A stretch of DNA of 64,000 bases from positions 1 to 64,000 of the forward strand of contig JBCBEP010000001.1 of NCBI GenBank assembly GCA_038528605.1. Direction: 5' to 3'. Every line of letters begins with the position of its first letter. Position 1 is the stretch's first letter. Positions 43,516 through 52,469 of the stretch are shown piece by piece. The notes below the pieces were generated by a model that worked only from the letters and a program-made list of their open reading frames with translations, searched no databases and was not told where the DNA came from. This DNA comes from Thermohalobaculum sp038528605 (GTDB lineage: Bacteria > Pseudomonadota > Alphaproteobacteria > Rhodobacterales > Rhodobacteraceae). Position numbers and translations under genes: made by a program.

Positions 43516-45242
43516 CCGGGCAGTTCCACCGTGAAGCGCGCGCCATCGGGCGGCACATCAGCATCGACACCCTCTGGCCGGACATTCTCTGCCCAGATGC
43601 GCCCCGAATGCGCCTCCACGATCTGGCGGCAGATGGAGAGGCCGAGGCCCGAATGGTTGCCGAAGCTCTGCTCGGGCCGCTCGGAGTAAAAACGCTCGAA
43701 GATGGTGCTAAGATTGTCCTCCGGAATGCCCGGACCACCGTCCGTAACCGTCACGCGCACCCCGCCCTCCAGCCTCTCGCCGACCACACGCAGCGTGCTG
43801 CCCTCCGGCGAGAAGGAGAGCGCGTTGTCGAGGAGATTGGCGAAGACCTGTGCCAGCCGCCCTTCGAGCCCGCGTGCAAACAGCCCCTCGGGTGGTAGTT
43901 CGAGCGCCACGCCAACGCCCAGCTTCTCTCCCTGCGCCTCGGTCACGCTGGTCAGACGGTCGAGCAGCGCGCCGAGATCGAACGCCTCCATACGTTCGCG
44001 CACGAGTTCCGCGTCGAGCCGCGACGCGTTGGAGATATCTGTCACCAGCCGGTCCAGCCGTTTCACGTCCGACATGATCACGTCGAGCAGCTTCTGCCGC
44101 TGCTCTGGCGTCTTGGCGTAGTCGAAGGTCTCGATGGCGGAGCGCATCGAGGTGAGCGGGTTCTTGATCTCGTGCGCCACATCGGCCGCAAAGCTCTCGA
44201 TGGCCTCGATCCGGCGGTAGAGCGCTTCGGTCATGCGGATGATGGCGGCGGAAAGGTCGCCGATCTCGTCGGTCCGGCGCGTCATGTCCGGCACCTCGAC
44301 GCGCTCCGGGTTGAGCGGGCGGGCGGCGGAGGTGCCGGCAGGGTCCACGGCGCGGGCAAGTCGCCGGATCGGGCTCGCGATGGTGTTGGCGAGCAGGACC
44401 GACAGGCCGACGGAGACGAGGGCTGCGATGACGAAGATCTGCAGGATCCCGACCCGCTCGCGTTCCACGACGTCGTTGATGTCGTCGCCCTCGGTGGAGA
44501 GGAGGAGCACGCCGATCACGGTCTTGAACCGGCGCACGGGGATGGCGACGGAGACGATGAGGTTGCGTTCGGAGTTGATGTTGACCGCATTGGCGATGCG
44601 GCCGAGCGCGGCCTCGCGTGCCGCCGGCGGTAGGCTTTCTCCCCGATCCGGCACTTCGGAATATACCGCATCGGCGCGGTTGCCATCGTTCGGCAGAATG
44701 AGCTGGTCGTAGATGCCCTCGAGCCGGTCGATCACCCCGGGCCTGCTGCCGGCACCGGGAGGCGGCAGGTCAGTGACGTCGATCGGACCGCCGCCAGAGG
44801 CATCCTGCCGCGTATCCGTCACGAGCGCGAGATTGGTGTCGTAGAGGCGCGCGCGCGTCCGCGTCGGCTGTGCGAGCCGGTTGAGGATGACAGAGGCCAG
44901 TTCATGGTTGAGCTCTGGGCGCTCGAGGGCGGAGGCCGGCATTTCTTCGCCATAGTCCCCGGCACTTTCCGCGATGGTGAAGGCGATGATCTGGCCTTCG
45001 ATCGCGAGGCTGCGCACCCGCTGTTCGATCAGCCCGGTGCGGAACTGATTGAGGTAGAGAACGCCGAAGACGAGGACCGCGAGGCCGAGCAGATTGAAGA
45101 AAATGATCCGGCGCTGAAGCGAAGAGAAGGGCGCCGAGCGGCGGAGCCCCATGAGGATCCGCTCGCGCGCCGAGGCAGGGCGTGGCCGCGGGTCGAGGCT
45201 GAAGAGATCAGCCCCCCGCATGATCGCCGCTGCGCGAGACAT
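43512..45242 (-). CDS. chvG: Sensor histidine kinase ChvG
   Basis: 576 residues from the ATG at 45242; a TTG at 45257 would add five. Two membrane helices (about 46-67 and 270-290) flank a periplasmic sensor, followed by HAMP, a HisKA domain (FAADVAHEIKNPLTSMRSAIE, His in the H-box), and an ATPase domain (NLLDNALSFSPEGS, DGGPGIPEDN, GLGLSICRQIVEAH). ChvG senses low pH or the periplasmic ExoR-type signal and phosphorylates ChvI; it controls envelope, motility and central metabolism genes. Directly after chvI and coupled to hprK. Confidence 0.94.
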   Translation of the reverse strand: MSRAAAIMRGADLFSLDPRPRPASARERILMGLRRSAPFSSLQRRIIFFNLLGLAVLVFGVLYLNQFRTGLIEQRVRSLAIEGQIIAFTIAESAGDYGEEMPASALERPELNHELASVILNRLAQPTRTRARLYDTNLALVTDTRQDASGGGPIDVTDLPPPGAGSRPGVIDRLEGIYDQLILPNDGNRADAVYSEVPDRGESLPPAAREAALGRIANAVNINSERNLIVSVAIPVRRFKTVIGVLLLSTEGDDINDVVERERVGILQIFVIAALVSVGLSVLLANTIASPIRRLARAVDPAGTSAARPLNPERVEVPDMTRRTDEIGDLSAAIIRMTEALYRRIEAIESFAADVAHEIKNPLTSMRSAIETFDYAKTPEQRQKLLDVIMSDVKRLDRLVTDISNASRLDAELVRERMEAFDLGALLDRLTSVTEAQGEKLGVGVALELPPEGLFARGLEGRLAQVFANLLDNALSFSPEGSTLRVVGERLEGGVRVTVTDGGPGIPEDNLSTIFERFYSERPEQSFGNHSGLGLSICRQIVEAHSGRIWAENVRPEGVDADVPPDGARFTVELPG

Positions 45243-45253
45243 GGTCTCGTTAC

Positions 45254-45955
45254 TCAAGCTTCCTTGTACCTGTACCCGACGCCGTAGAGCGTCTCGATCG
45301 AGTTGAAGCTATCGTCGACGTCTCTGAACTTCTTGCGAATACGCTTGATATGGCTGTCGATCGTCCGGTCGTCCACATAGACCTGATCGTCGTAGGCAGC
45401 ATCCATCAGCTGGTCGCGGCTCTTCACGAAGCCGGGGCGCTGCGCGAGGGCGTGGAGGATCAGGAACTCCGTTACAGTGAGCGTCACCGGGAGCCCCTCC
45501 CAGGTGCTCGAATGGCGCATGGGGTCCATCTCCAGCCGGCCGCGCCGCAGCACCTTGTCGGTCTCCGCGCGCTCCGCCGAGGCTTCCGGCAACGCTTCCC
45601 GGCGGCGCAGGACGGCGCGAATGCGCTCGACCAGCAGGCGCTGGGAGAAGGGTTTGCGCACGTAGTCGTCCGCCCCCATGCGCAGGCCGATGACCTCGTC
45701 GATCTCCTCGTCCTTTGAGGTCAGGAAGATTACCGGAAGTTCGCTTTTCAGGCGCAGGCGCCGGAGCAGTTCCATGCCGTCCATCCGCGGCATCTTGATG
45801 TCGAGGATGGCCAGATCCGGCGGGGTCTGTGTGAGCGCGGTAAGCGCGCTTGCACCGTCATTATATGTCTTAACTTCGTAACCCTCCGCCTCGAGCACCA
45901 TCGAGACGGAGGTGAGAATGTTGCGGTCGTCATCGACCAGAGCGATCGTGGCCAT
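45254..45955 (-). CDS. chvI: Response regulator ChvI
   Basis: 233 residues from the ATG at 45955. Receiver domain: IALVDDDRNILTSVSMVLEAEGYEVKTYNDG, phosphoacceptor in LAILDIKMPRMDG, and FLTSKDEEIDEVIGLRMGADDYVRKPF. An OmpR-type winged helix follows (VTLTVTEFLILHALAQRPGFVKSRDQLMDAAY...RTIDSHIKRIRKKF). Partner of ChvG. It is divergent from pckA across a 406-bp region, an arrangement conserved in alphaproteobacteria. Confidence 0.95.
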   Translation of the reverse strand: MATIALVDDDRNILTSVSMVLEAEGYEVKTYNDGASALTALTQTPPDLAILDIKMPRMDGMELLRRLRLKSELPVIFLTSKDEEIDEVIGLRMGADDYVRKPFSQRLLVERIRAVLRRREALPEASAERAETDKVLRRGRLEMDPMRHSSTWEGLPVTLTVTEFLILHALAQRPGFVKSRDQLMDAAYDDQVYVDDRTIDSHIKRIRKKFRDVDDSFNSIETLYGVGYRYKEA

Positions 45956-46361
45956 GCCTCTCCCTCGATCCGCGCCATTGCCTGCGCAGGCCGGGCGGCC
46001 GGGCGAAGCTGCGCTATTCTGCCGAGAGAACACCATCGTAGCGGCAGCGACAAGGCCATGCGGTGACGCAAGTTGGGCTGTTCTGCATACTTTATCGGCA
46101 GGGTGGCCGCGCCGAAACACGCCATGCGGCCATGTGACCGTGCGGAAATGGAACGGAATTCCGTTGGAAGCCGCGCTCGGGCTGGACGGGCCGTTGCAGA
46201 TTGGCATACATCCGCGCCGCAACGCCCGTGCAGCATTGGGCGTTGCGGCTTAGCGACAGCGACTGCGGTGGCGGTGTGGCGTCGGCTGGCGCGGACGACT
46301 GCTGGTGGGAGCGATGGGCCCCGCCGCCCCCTTGATATTCGGAAGATGGAGGATGGACGTG
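45956..46361. promoter_or_regulatory. chvI-pckA divergent region with a palindrome and a hairpin
   Basis: 406 bp without a gene. It holds a perfect 14-bp palindrome AACGGAATTCCGTT at 46152-46165 and a perfect 12-bp inverted repeat GCCGCAACGCCC / GGGCGTTGCGGC (46216-46227 and 46238-46249, 10-nt loop) about 110 bp before pckA. Candidates for an operator and a leader structure or transcription insulator, respectively. Confidence 0.5.
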
Positions 46362-47966
46362 ATGCAGACCGGTACGGTGAACCCGGCGGCCCGGCTCGAG
46401 GACATGGGGCTCGAGGGGCTCGGTCACGTCTATTACAACCTCACCGATGCGGGGCTGATGGAAGCGGCCGTGGCGCGAGGCGAAGGCAAGATCGGTCAGG
46501 GCGGCACCCTGCTGGTCGAGACGGGCAAGCACACCGGTCGCAGCCCGAAGGACAAGTTCGTGGTCCGCGAGCCATCGGTCGAGGCGGATGTCTGGTGGGA
46601 GAACAACAAGCCGATGGCGCCCGAGCATTTCGAGGCGCTCTACCAGGACATGATCGCCCACATGAAGGGCCGCGACTACTTTGTGCAGGACCTCTATGCG
46701 GGTGCGGACCCGGCGCACCGGTTGAATGTGCGGCTGATCAATGAGCTCGCCTGGCACAACCTCTTCATCCGCCACCTGCTCCGCCGGCCGGAGCGCACCG
46801 AACTGGGGTCCTTCACGCCGGAGTTCACGGTGATCAACTGCCCGGGGTTCAAGGCGGATCCCGCGCGCCACGGGTGCCGGAGCGAGACCGTGATCGCGGT
46901 CAGCTTCGAACGGCGCATGATCCTGGTGGGCGACACGTCCTATGCTGGCGAGAACAAGAAGGGCATCTTCTCGGTCCTCAACTTCATCCTGCCGGGCAAG
47001 GGCGTGATGCCGATGCACTGCTCCGCCAACCATGCGGTGGGCGATGAGAGCGACGCTGCGGTCTTCTTCGGGCTTTCCGGCACGGGCAAGACGACGCTTT
47101 CGGCGGATCCGGAGCGCGTGCTGCTGGGCGATGACGAGCATGGCTGGACCGATACGGGCATCTTCAATTTCGAGGGTGGCTGCTACGCCAAGACCATAAG
47201 CCTGAGCGTCGAGGCGGAGCCGGAGATCTTCGCGACGACCTCCAAGTTCGCCACCGTGATCGAGAACATGGTCTACGACCCGGAGACGCGGGCGCTGGAC
47301 TTCGAGGACGACAGCCTGACGGCGAACATGCGCTGCGCCTACCCGCTCCACTACATCTCCAACGCCTCGCCCACAGGTCTCGCGGGCATCCCCAAGAACA
47401 TCGTGATGCTGACCTGCGATGCCTTCGGCGTGATGCCGCCGATCGCGCGGCTGACGCCGGCGCAGGCGATGTATCACTTCCTGTCGGGGTTCACGGCGAA
47501 GGTGGCGGGCACGGAGAAGGGGCTCGACACGGCGGAGCCGACCTTCTCGACCTGCTTCGGCGCGCCCTTCATGACCCGTCGACCGGAGGTTTACGGTGCG
47601 CTGCTGCGCGACAAGATCGCGACGCATGGCAGCACCTGCTGGCTCGTGAACACGGGCTGGACCGGTGGCGCTTACGGCACGGGCAGCCGGATGCCGATCA
47701 AGGCGACGCGCGCGCTGCTGACCGCAGCGCTCGACGGCAGCCTGGCCGGGGTGAGTTTCCGGACCGATCCGAATTTCGGCTTCGATGTGCCGGTCTCGGT
47801 GCCGGGGGTCGACGACGGGCTGCTCGATCCGCGGTCGACCTGGAGCGACCCTGCGGCCTACGACGCGCAGGCGGCGAAGCTGGTGGCCATGTTCGCGGAG
47901 AATTTTGCGCAGTACGAGGCCCATGTGTCGGACGACGTGAAGGCCTGCGCCCTGAAGGCTGCCTGA
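46362..47966 (+). CDS. pckA: Phosphoenolpyruvate carboxykinase (ATP)
   Basis: 534 residues from the ATG at 46362, 9 nt after GGAGG; an ATG at 46353 directly abuts that site and is less likely. The start MQTGTVNPAARLE matches close homologues. Converts oxaloacetate and ATP to phosphoenolpyruvate, the first gluconeogenic step. Motifs: GKHTGRSPKDKFVV, P-loop FFGLSGTGKTTLSAD, and LLGDDEHGWTDTGIFNFEGGCYAK. Divergent from chvI. A hairpin lies after the stop. Confidence 0.96.
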   Translation: MQTGTVNPAARLEDMGLEGLGHVYYNLTDAGLMEAAVARGEGKIGQGGTLLVETGKHTGRSPKDKFVVREPSVEADVWWENNKPMAPEHFEALYQDMIAHMKGRDYFVQDLYAGADPAHRLNVRLINELAWHNLFIRHLLRRPERTELGSFTPEFTVINCPGFKADPARHGCRSETVIAVSFERRMILVGDTSYAGENKKGIFSVLNFILPGKGVMPMHCSANHAVGDESDAAVFFGLSGTGKTTLSADPERVLLGDDEHGWTDTGIFNFEGGCYAKTISLSVEAEPEIFATTSKFATVIENMVYDPETRALDFEDDSLTANMRCAYPLHYISNASPTGLAGIPKNIVMLTCDAFGVMPPIARLTPAQAMYHFLSGFTAKVAGTEKGLDTAEPTFSTCFGAPFMTRRPEVYGALLRDKIATHGSTCWLVNTGWTGGAYGTGSRMPIKATRALLTAALDGSLAGVSFRTDPNFGFDVPVSVPGVDDGLLDPRSTWSDPAAYDAQAAKLVAMFAENFAQYEAHVSDDVKACALKAA

Positions 47967-48019
47967 CCCCGGCCCGCTCGGGCGTCTCCCAGGGCTCCAA
48001 AGGCGAAGCAAGCGGCGAC

Positions 48020-48050
48020 CTGCCCCTGTGGGGCAGCTCACTTTGTTTGG
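48020..48050 (+). terminator. Probable terminator after pckA
   Basis: CTGCCCC-TGT-GGGGCAG (48020-48036) followed by CTCACTTTGTTTGG, a hairpin with a T-rich tail 53 bp after the pckA stop. Confidence 0.65.
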
Positions 48051-48120
48051 ATGCCCTTGGCGGGCCTGACGCGGCGCGGCGGGCTTGACAGGGGTGCTGT
48101 CGCGCGCGACGGGCGAGGCC

Positions 48121-49731
48121 ATGGGACAGCGATATGCGATGGCGGCGGGGCATCCGCTGACGCTGGAGGCCGGCGCTGAGGTGTTGGCGGCCGGGGGCAC
48201 GGCCGTGGACGCGGTGATCGCCGGGGCCTTCATGGCGATGGTGGCGGAGCCGGTGCTCGCGGGTCTTCTCGGCGGCGGTTTCCTGATGCGGCGGACGCCG
48301 GAGGGCAAGGTCCGGTTTCTCGACATGTTCGTGGATACGCCCGGCCGCGCATGCGGGGCGGGTGAGGCTGATCTGCGGGCCGTGACGGCCGATTTCGGGG
48401 GCGTGACGCAGGGCTTTCACATCGGTGCGGCGACCATCGCCGTGCCGGGCCTCGCGCAGGGTTTCGCGGAGGCGCATGCCGCTTCTGGCCGGTTGCCGAT
48501 GGCGGAGCTTCTGCAACCCGCGATGCGGGCGGCGCGGGAGGGCGTGGTCCTGACCGCATTTCAGGCGCGGCTCGGGCAGATCGTGGCGCCGATCATCGGC
48601 GGGAGCCCGGAGGCCGCAGCGTTGAATTGCGACGCCCACGGTGCGCCGCTCGGCGAAGGGGCGCTGCGGCGAAACCCGGCTTTTGCGGATGTGCTGGAGG
48701 TGATGGCACATGAGGGGCCTGATTTTGTCTCGCGCGGCGAGGTCGCGCAGGGCTTGCTGTCGCTAGCCGCCGAGGGGGGGCATCTCAGGCAGGAGGACCT
48801 GGCGCGATGGCGGGCTGTTGCGCGGGCGCCGCTGGAGGCCCGGCGGGGGACGGTGACCCTGGCGCTCAATCCGCCGCCCGCGCTCGGCGGTGCGCTTGTG
48901 GCATTTCCGCTCGCCCTGGCGGCACCCGAGCCGGCGCCGGCGGAGGTGATGCGCGCCTTCGCGCTGACGGCTGAGGCACGGAGAGAGAGCGGCATCGATG
49001 AGGATGGCGCCGCCGGCGCGGCCTGGCTCGGCGCGGAGGCGCAGGCGGTTCGGTTCAGGCGTGCACTCTCGGCGCTGTCGGCGGGGCCCGCTGCGTCGCG
49101 GCGGGGGACCACGCATCTCTCGGCGATCGATGCGGATGGTGGGGCTGCAGCGCTGACGCTCTCGAACGGTGAGGGCTGCGGGCTCATCGTACCCGGTACG
49201 GGCATCATGCCGAACAACATGCTGGGCGAGGAAGATCTGGTGCCGGGGCTGGCGCAGGGCAGGCCCTTCGACTGGGCGCCGGCGACGCGGCTCGCTTCGA
49301 TGATGGCGCCGCTGACGGCGAGTGGGCCCGATGGCAGGTTTTGGGTGCTTGGCTCTGGCGGATCCAACCGGATCCGTACGGCTCTGGCTCAGGTTCTGTT
49401 GCGGCTCGTGGACCATGGGGAGGGGCTTGCGGAAGCGGTATCCGCACCGAGGCTTCATGTGGAAGGGCTTGGTGCCGAGGTGGTGCTGGATTACGAGCGG
49501 CCCGGTCTTGGCGAGGGCGAGGAGGCTGCGCTGCAGGATGCCTGGGCCGCATTAAAGGGCAGGGCGGCGCCGGACCCGGAGGACGCCGCGGGCTGGGCTG
49601 CGCTGGGTCTGCGGGCCTGGGAGGCGCCTTCGATGTTCTTCGGCGGCGTGCATGGGGTGATGCGGGAGGCGCGCGGTGGGTTGCAGGCAGCGGGCGATCC
49701 GCGGCGGGCCGGGGTGGCGTGCGCTGCGTGA
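48121..49731 (+). CDS. Gamma-glutamyltransferase family protein
   Basis: 536 residues from the ATG at 48121 (GGGCGAGG upstream); in-frame TTG 48085 and GTG 48094 are alternatives. An Ntn-hydrolase expected to self-cleave before the Thr in RRGTTHLSAIDADG (near residue 330). GGTAVDAVIAGAFMAMVAEP at the start and SGGSNRIRTALAQVLLRLVDHG near the end are typical. No signal peptide, so it may be cytoplasmic, like YwrD-type proteins. It may hydrolyse gamma-glutamyl or cephalosporin-like amides. Immediately followed by repeat copy A. Confidence 0.87.
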   Translation: MGQRYAMAAGHPLTLEAGAEVLAAGGTAVDAVIAGAFMAMVAEPVLAGLLGGGFLMRRTPEGKVRFLDMFVDTPGRACGAGEADLRAVTADFGGVTQGFHIGAATIAVPGLAQGFAEAHAASGRLPMAELLQPAMRAAREGVVLTAFQARLGQIVAPIIGGSPEAAALNCDAHGAPLGEGALRRNPAFADVLEVMAHEGPDFVSRGEVAQGLLSLAAEGGHLRQEDLARWRAVARAPLEARRGTVTLALNPPPALGGALVAFPLALAAPEPAPAEVMRAFALTAEARRESGIDEDGAAGAAWLGAEAQAVRFRRALSALSAGPAASRRGTTHLSAIDADGGAAALTLSNGEGCGLIVPGTGIMPNNMLGEEDLVPGLAQGRPFDWAPATRLASMMAPLTASGPDGRFWVLGSGGSNRIRTALAQVLLRLVDHGEGLAEAVSAPRLHVEGLGAEVVLDYERPGLGEGEEAALQDAWAALKGRAAPDPEDAAGWAALGLRAWEAPSMFFGGVHGVMREARGGLQAAGDPRRAGVACAA

Positions 49732-49797
49732 TGGGGGCGGGCTGACGGACGCCCCGTGCCGCCGCTGCGCGGCGCCGCCGGCCCGCCCGCCAGCCGC
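49732..49797. repeat. Palindromic intergenic repeat, copy A
   Basis: Begins one base after the gamma-glutamyltransferase stop with TGGGGGCGGGCTGACG, identical over 16 bp to the copy at 59975-59990, then GCCCCGTGCC, a GC-rich hairpin region and GGCCCGCCCGCCAGCC. It occupies part of the 292-bp gap before mcd; no gene is seen in that gap. Confidence 0.6.
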
Positions 49798-50023
49798 GCC
49801 CGCAAGCCGCGCCCGGCATTGGGTGCATGCGGGCTCCGGCTGCGCTGAGGCCGGCGGTTGCGAAGAATGGCCGCAAGGATGTTTGGCTATCCTTATGTCG
49901 CACGAAACTATCTTGCGGAGTGGTTGACGGGGGGCGCCGTGAAAGCGTAAGGCCTCCGGCGAAGATGGTGCGGCGCAGCGAGAGCGGGCGCCGGTCTGGA
50001 CGATAGAGATGGTGGAGAGAACG

Positions 50024-51733
50024 ATGGCGGCCGATGGCGACCTCAAGGATCTGGCGACCCCTGCCGCACCGGCGGATTTTTGGCAATCGGCCGGGCTGAC
50101 AGGGCAGGTCGCGGAAGCTGGGGTCGCCGCAAAGGCGCTTGCAGCAGCGGCGGCTTCGGGCCTCAAGGAACGGCTCGCCACCGGGGGCCGTGTGTCGGGC
50201 AAGGCGCTGGACGGGGCGCAGGAGGCGACGCACGGCCTCGCCTGGCTCGCGACCTATGCCGAGAGCCTCGTGCAGATGGCGGACTGGGCGTCGCGGCTGG
50301 AGACCGAGGGCCGCTTCGGCGAGATGGAGCGGCTGGTGCTGGCCGTGGGTGCGGGGGAGTACTGCGCGCAGATCCTGGGCGGCATCCCGATGAACCAGGG
50401 TGAGATCGTCCGGCTGGCGGATCTCGGCCTCGGCGCGGAGGCGGTGGTGTCGTTCCGGGTGCCGGCCGTGGAGGCGCTGGTCGCGGGCGGCAACACGCCT
50501 GCCGCCCGGCACCGGCTGGCGGCCTTGATGGCGGAGCGCGAGGGCGTGGCGAGTTTCGGTGACCCGGGCCTCGACGAGGAATACGAGATGATCCGGGAGC
50601 AGTTCCGCCGCTTCTCGGACGACAAGGTCGCACCGCATGCGCATGGCTGGCATCTCGACGACCAGCTCGTGCCCATGGAGATCCTCGAGGAGATGGCCGA
50701 GCTCGGTGTCTTCGGGCTGACGATCCCGGAGGAGCATGGCGGCTTCGGTATGGGCAAGACCGCGATGTGCGTGGTCTCGGAGGAGCTCAGCCGCGGCTAT
50801 ATCGGGGTGGGCTCGCTCGGTACGCGGTCGGAGATCGCGGCGGAGCTGATCCTCTGCGGCGGTACGGAGGCGCAGAAGGCGCATTACCTGCCGAAGCTCG
50901 CTTCGGGCGAAATTCTGCCGACAGCGGTGTTCACGGAACCCAACACGGGCTCGGATCTCGGCGCGCTCAAGACGCGGGCGGTGCGCGAGGGGGATGACTG
51001 GGTGATCACGGGCAGCAAGACCTGGATCACCCATGCGGCACGGACGGACCTCATGACCGTGCTGGCGCGGACCGACCCGGGCACCGACAACTATGCGGGG
51101 CTTTCGATGTTCCTGGCGCCCAAGACGCGCGGGGACTGCGAGACGCCCTTCCCGGATGCCACGCTCTCGGGCGGGGAGATCGAGGTGCTCGGCTACCGGG
51201 GCATGAAGGAGTACACGCTGGCGCTGGACGGCCACCGGATTGCGGGCGATGCGCTTCTGGGCGGCGTGGAGGGGCAGGGCTTCAAGCAGCTCATGCAGAC
51301 CTTCGAGAGCGCGCGTATTCAGACCGCGGCGCGGGCCGTGGGCGTGGCGCAGAACGCGCTGGATGTGGGGCTCCGTTATGCGCAGGAGCGGGAGGCTTTC
51401 GGGCGGCCGATTGTCGAGTTCGGGCGGGTTGCCTCGAAGCTCGCCGTGATGGCGGCGGAGATCATGATCGCCCGCCAGCTCACCTATTTCTCCGCGCGTG
51501 AGAAGGATGCGGACCGGCGCTGCGACCTCGAGGCGGGGATGGCGAAGCTGCTGGCGGCGCGCGTGGCCTGGGCGGCGGCGGACAACGCGCTGCAGATCCA
51601 TGGTGGCAACGGTTTTGCGCTGGAGTATCCAGTGAGCCGGATCCTTTGCGATGCGCGGATCCTGAACATCTTCGAGGGTGCCGGCGAGATCCAGGCCCAG
51701 GTCATCGCCCGCCGCCTGCTCGAGACCGCCTGA
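50024..51733 (+). CDS. mcd: (2S)-methylsuccinyl-CoA dehydrogenase
   Basis: 569 residues from the ATG at 50024 (GGAGAGA upstream; an ATG at 50009 is also in frame). Residues ~1-160 are a helical N-terminal extension unlike ordinary acyl-CoA dehydrogenases but typical of Mcd. The flavin-dependent dehydrogenase domain follows, with ELSRGYIGVGSLGTRSEIAAE, TAVFTEPNTGSDLG, GSKTWITHAARTDLM, AREKDADRRCDLEAGMAK and QIHGGNGFALEYPVSRILCDARI. It oxidises methylsuccinyl-CoA to mesaconyl-CoA in the ethylmalonyl-CoA pathway for acetate assimilation, which begins from the same acetoacetyl-CoA as polyhydroxybutyrate. Confidence 0.93.
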   Translation: MAADGDLKDLATPAAPADFWQSAGLTGQVAEAGVAAKALAAAAASGLKERLATGGRVSGKALDGAQEATHGLAWLATYAESLVQMADWASRLETEGRFGEMERLVLAVGAGEYCAQILGGIPMNQGEIVRLADLGLGAEAVVSFRVPAVEALVAGGNTPAARHRLAALMAEREGVASFGDPGLDEEYEMIREQFRRFSDDKVAPHAHGWHLDDQLVPMEILEEMAELGVFGLTIPEEHGGFGMGKTAMCVVSEELSRGYIGVGSLGTRSEIAAELILCGGTEAQKAHYLPKLASGEILPTAVFTEPNTGSDLGALKTRAVREGDDWVITGSKTWITHAARTDLMTVLARTDPGTDNYAGLSMFLAPKTRGDCETPFPDATLSGGEIEVLGYRGMKEYTLALDGHRIAGDALLGGVEGQGFKQLMQTFESARIQTAARAVGVAQNALDVGLRYAQEREAFGRPIVEFGRVASKLAVMAAEIMIARQLTYFSAREKDADRRCDLEAGMAKLLAARVAWAAADNALQIHGGNGFALEYPVSRILCDARILNIFEGAGEIQAQVIARRLLETA

Positions 51734-51752
51734 CCGGGGGGTCGGCGTACCT

Positions 51753-51796
51753 CGTCCCGTGCCCCCTGCGGGGCACGGGACGTCGGCCCGCCCACC
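51753..51796. repeat. Palindromic intergenic repeat, copy D (13-bp perfect hairpin)
   Basis: A 13-bp perfect stem (51753-51765 and 51770-51782, core GTCCCGTGCCCC) with a CTGC loop, followed by the minus-strand core GGTGGGCGGGCCGACG (51796 to 51781). It lies between the convergent mcd and uracil-DNA glycosylase genes and may also act as a bidirectional terminator. Confidence 0.7.
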
Positions 51797-51807
51797 CCGT
51801 GGGCCCT

Positions 51808-52452
51808 TCAGCTGGGCAGCGCAGCGAAGACAGCTTCGAACATTGCTGGCGTGAGGCGGCCGGTGTTCGTGTTGTAGCGGGAGCAGTGGTAGCTAGGCGC
51901 AAGGGTGAGAGGGCCGTTCGGGCCCGGCGCCGTGCTGAGCGCGCCGTGGCCGAAGGGGTGGTCTTTCAGCCGCTGGCTGAGAGCGCGGAGCGTGCTCTCA
52001 TGAGCGATGCGGCCGAGGGTTACGATGCTGCGGAGCTTCGGGAGGGCCGCGATGCGCGCGGTCAGGAACGGGCGGCAGGCGGCGATCTCGGCGCCGACGG
52101 GCTTGTTCTCCGGCGGTGCGCAGCGCACGGCGTTGGTGATCATCGTGCCCTTGAGGCGGAGGCCGTCGTCGGGCGTCGCGCCATACGCCCCCTCGGCCAG
52201 ATCAAACTTCAGGAGCGTGGCGTAGAGCAGGTCCCCCGCATAGTCGCCCGTGAAGGGGCGGCCTGTGCGGTTGGCACCGCCGCGGCCGGGTGCGAGGCCC
52301 ACAATCAGGAGGTGCGCGTCGGGATCGCCCCAGCTCGGCACCGCGCCGTTGAACCATGCTGGCTCTGCCGCGGCATTGCTTGCCCGATAGGCCACGAGGC
52401 GCGGGCAGAGGGCACAGTCCCGCGCCGGCTCTGCCGTCCGCTCCGTGACCAT
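51808..52452 (-). CDS. Uracil-DNA glycosylase, family 5 (UDGb) type
   Basis: 214 residues. Motif A is LIVGLAPGRGGANRTGRPFTGDYAG, the family 5 (UDGb) form without the usual catalytic Asp/Asn of family 4. Iron-sulfur cysteines are likely in CALCPRL near the start and in NAVRCAPPENKPVGAEIAACRPF. The C-terminal motif is LAPSYHCSRYNTNTGRLT. It removes uracil and related deaminated bases from DNA. Convergent with mcd across repeat copy D. Confidence 0.9.
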   Translation of the reverse strand: MVTERTAEPARDCALCPRLVAYRASNAAAEPAWFNGAVPSWGDPDAHLLIVGLAPGRGGANRTGRPFTGDYAGDLLYATLLKFDLAEGAYGATPDDGLRLKGTMITNAVRCAPPENKPVGAEIAACRPFLTARIAALPKLRSIVTLGRIAHESTLRALSQRLKDHPFGHGALSTAPGPNGPLTLAPSYHCSRYNTNTGRLTPAMFEAVFAALPS

Positions 52453-52469
52453 GATGGTGGCCTAGGGGC

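Noticed and set aside
46092..48326. 744-codon open frame on the minus strand opposite pckA
   Set aside because: It is antisense to pckA, whose motifs are intact; the translation is Arg/His/Pro-rich with no domain and no ribosome site, as expected in GC-rich shadow frames.
49205..51601. 798-codon open frame on the minus strand opposite mcd
   Set aside because: Antisense to the well-supported mcd gene; composition (Arg/His/Pro-rich) is that of a shadow frame.
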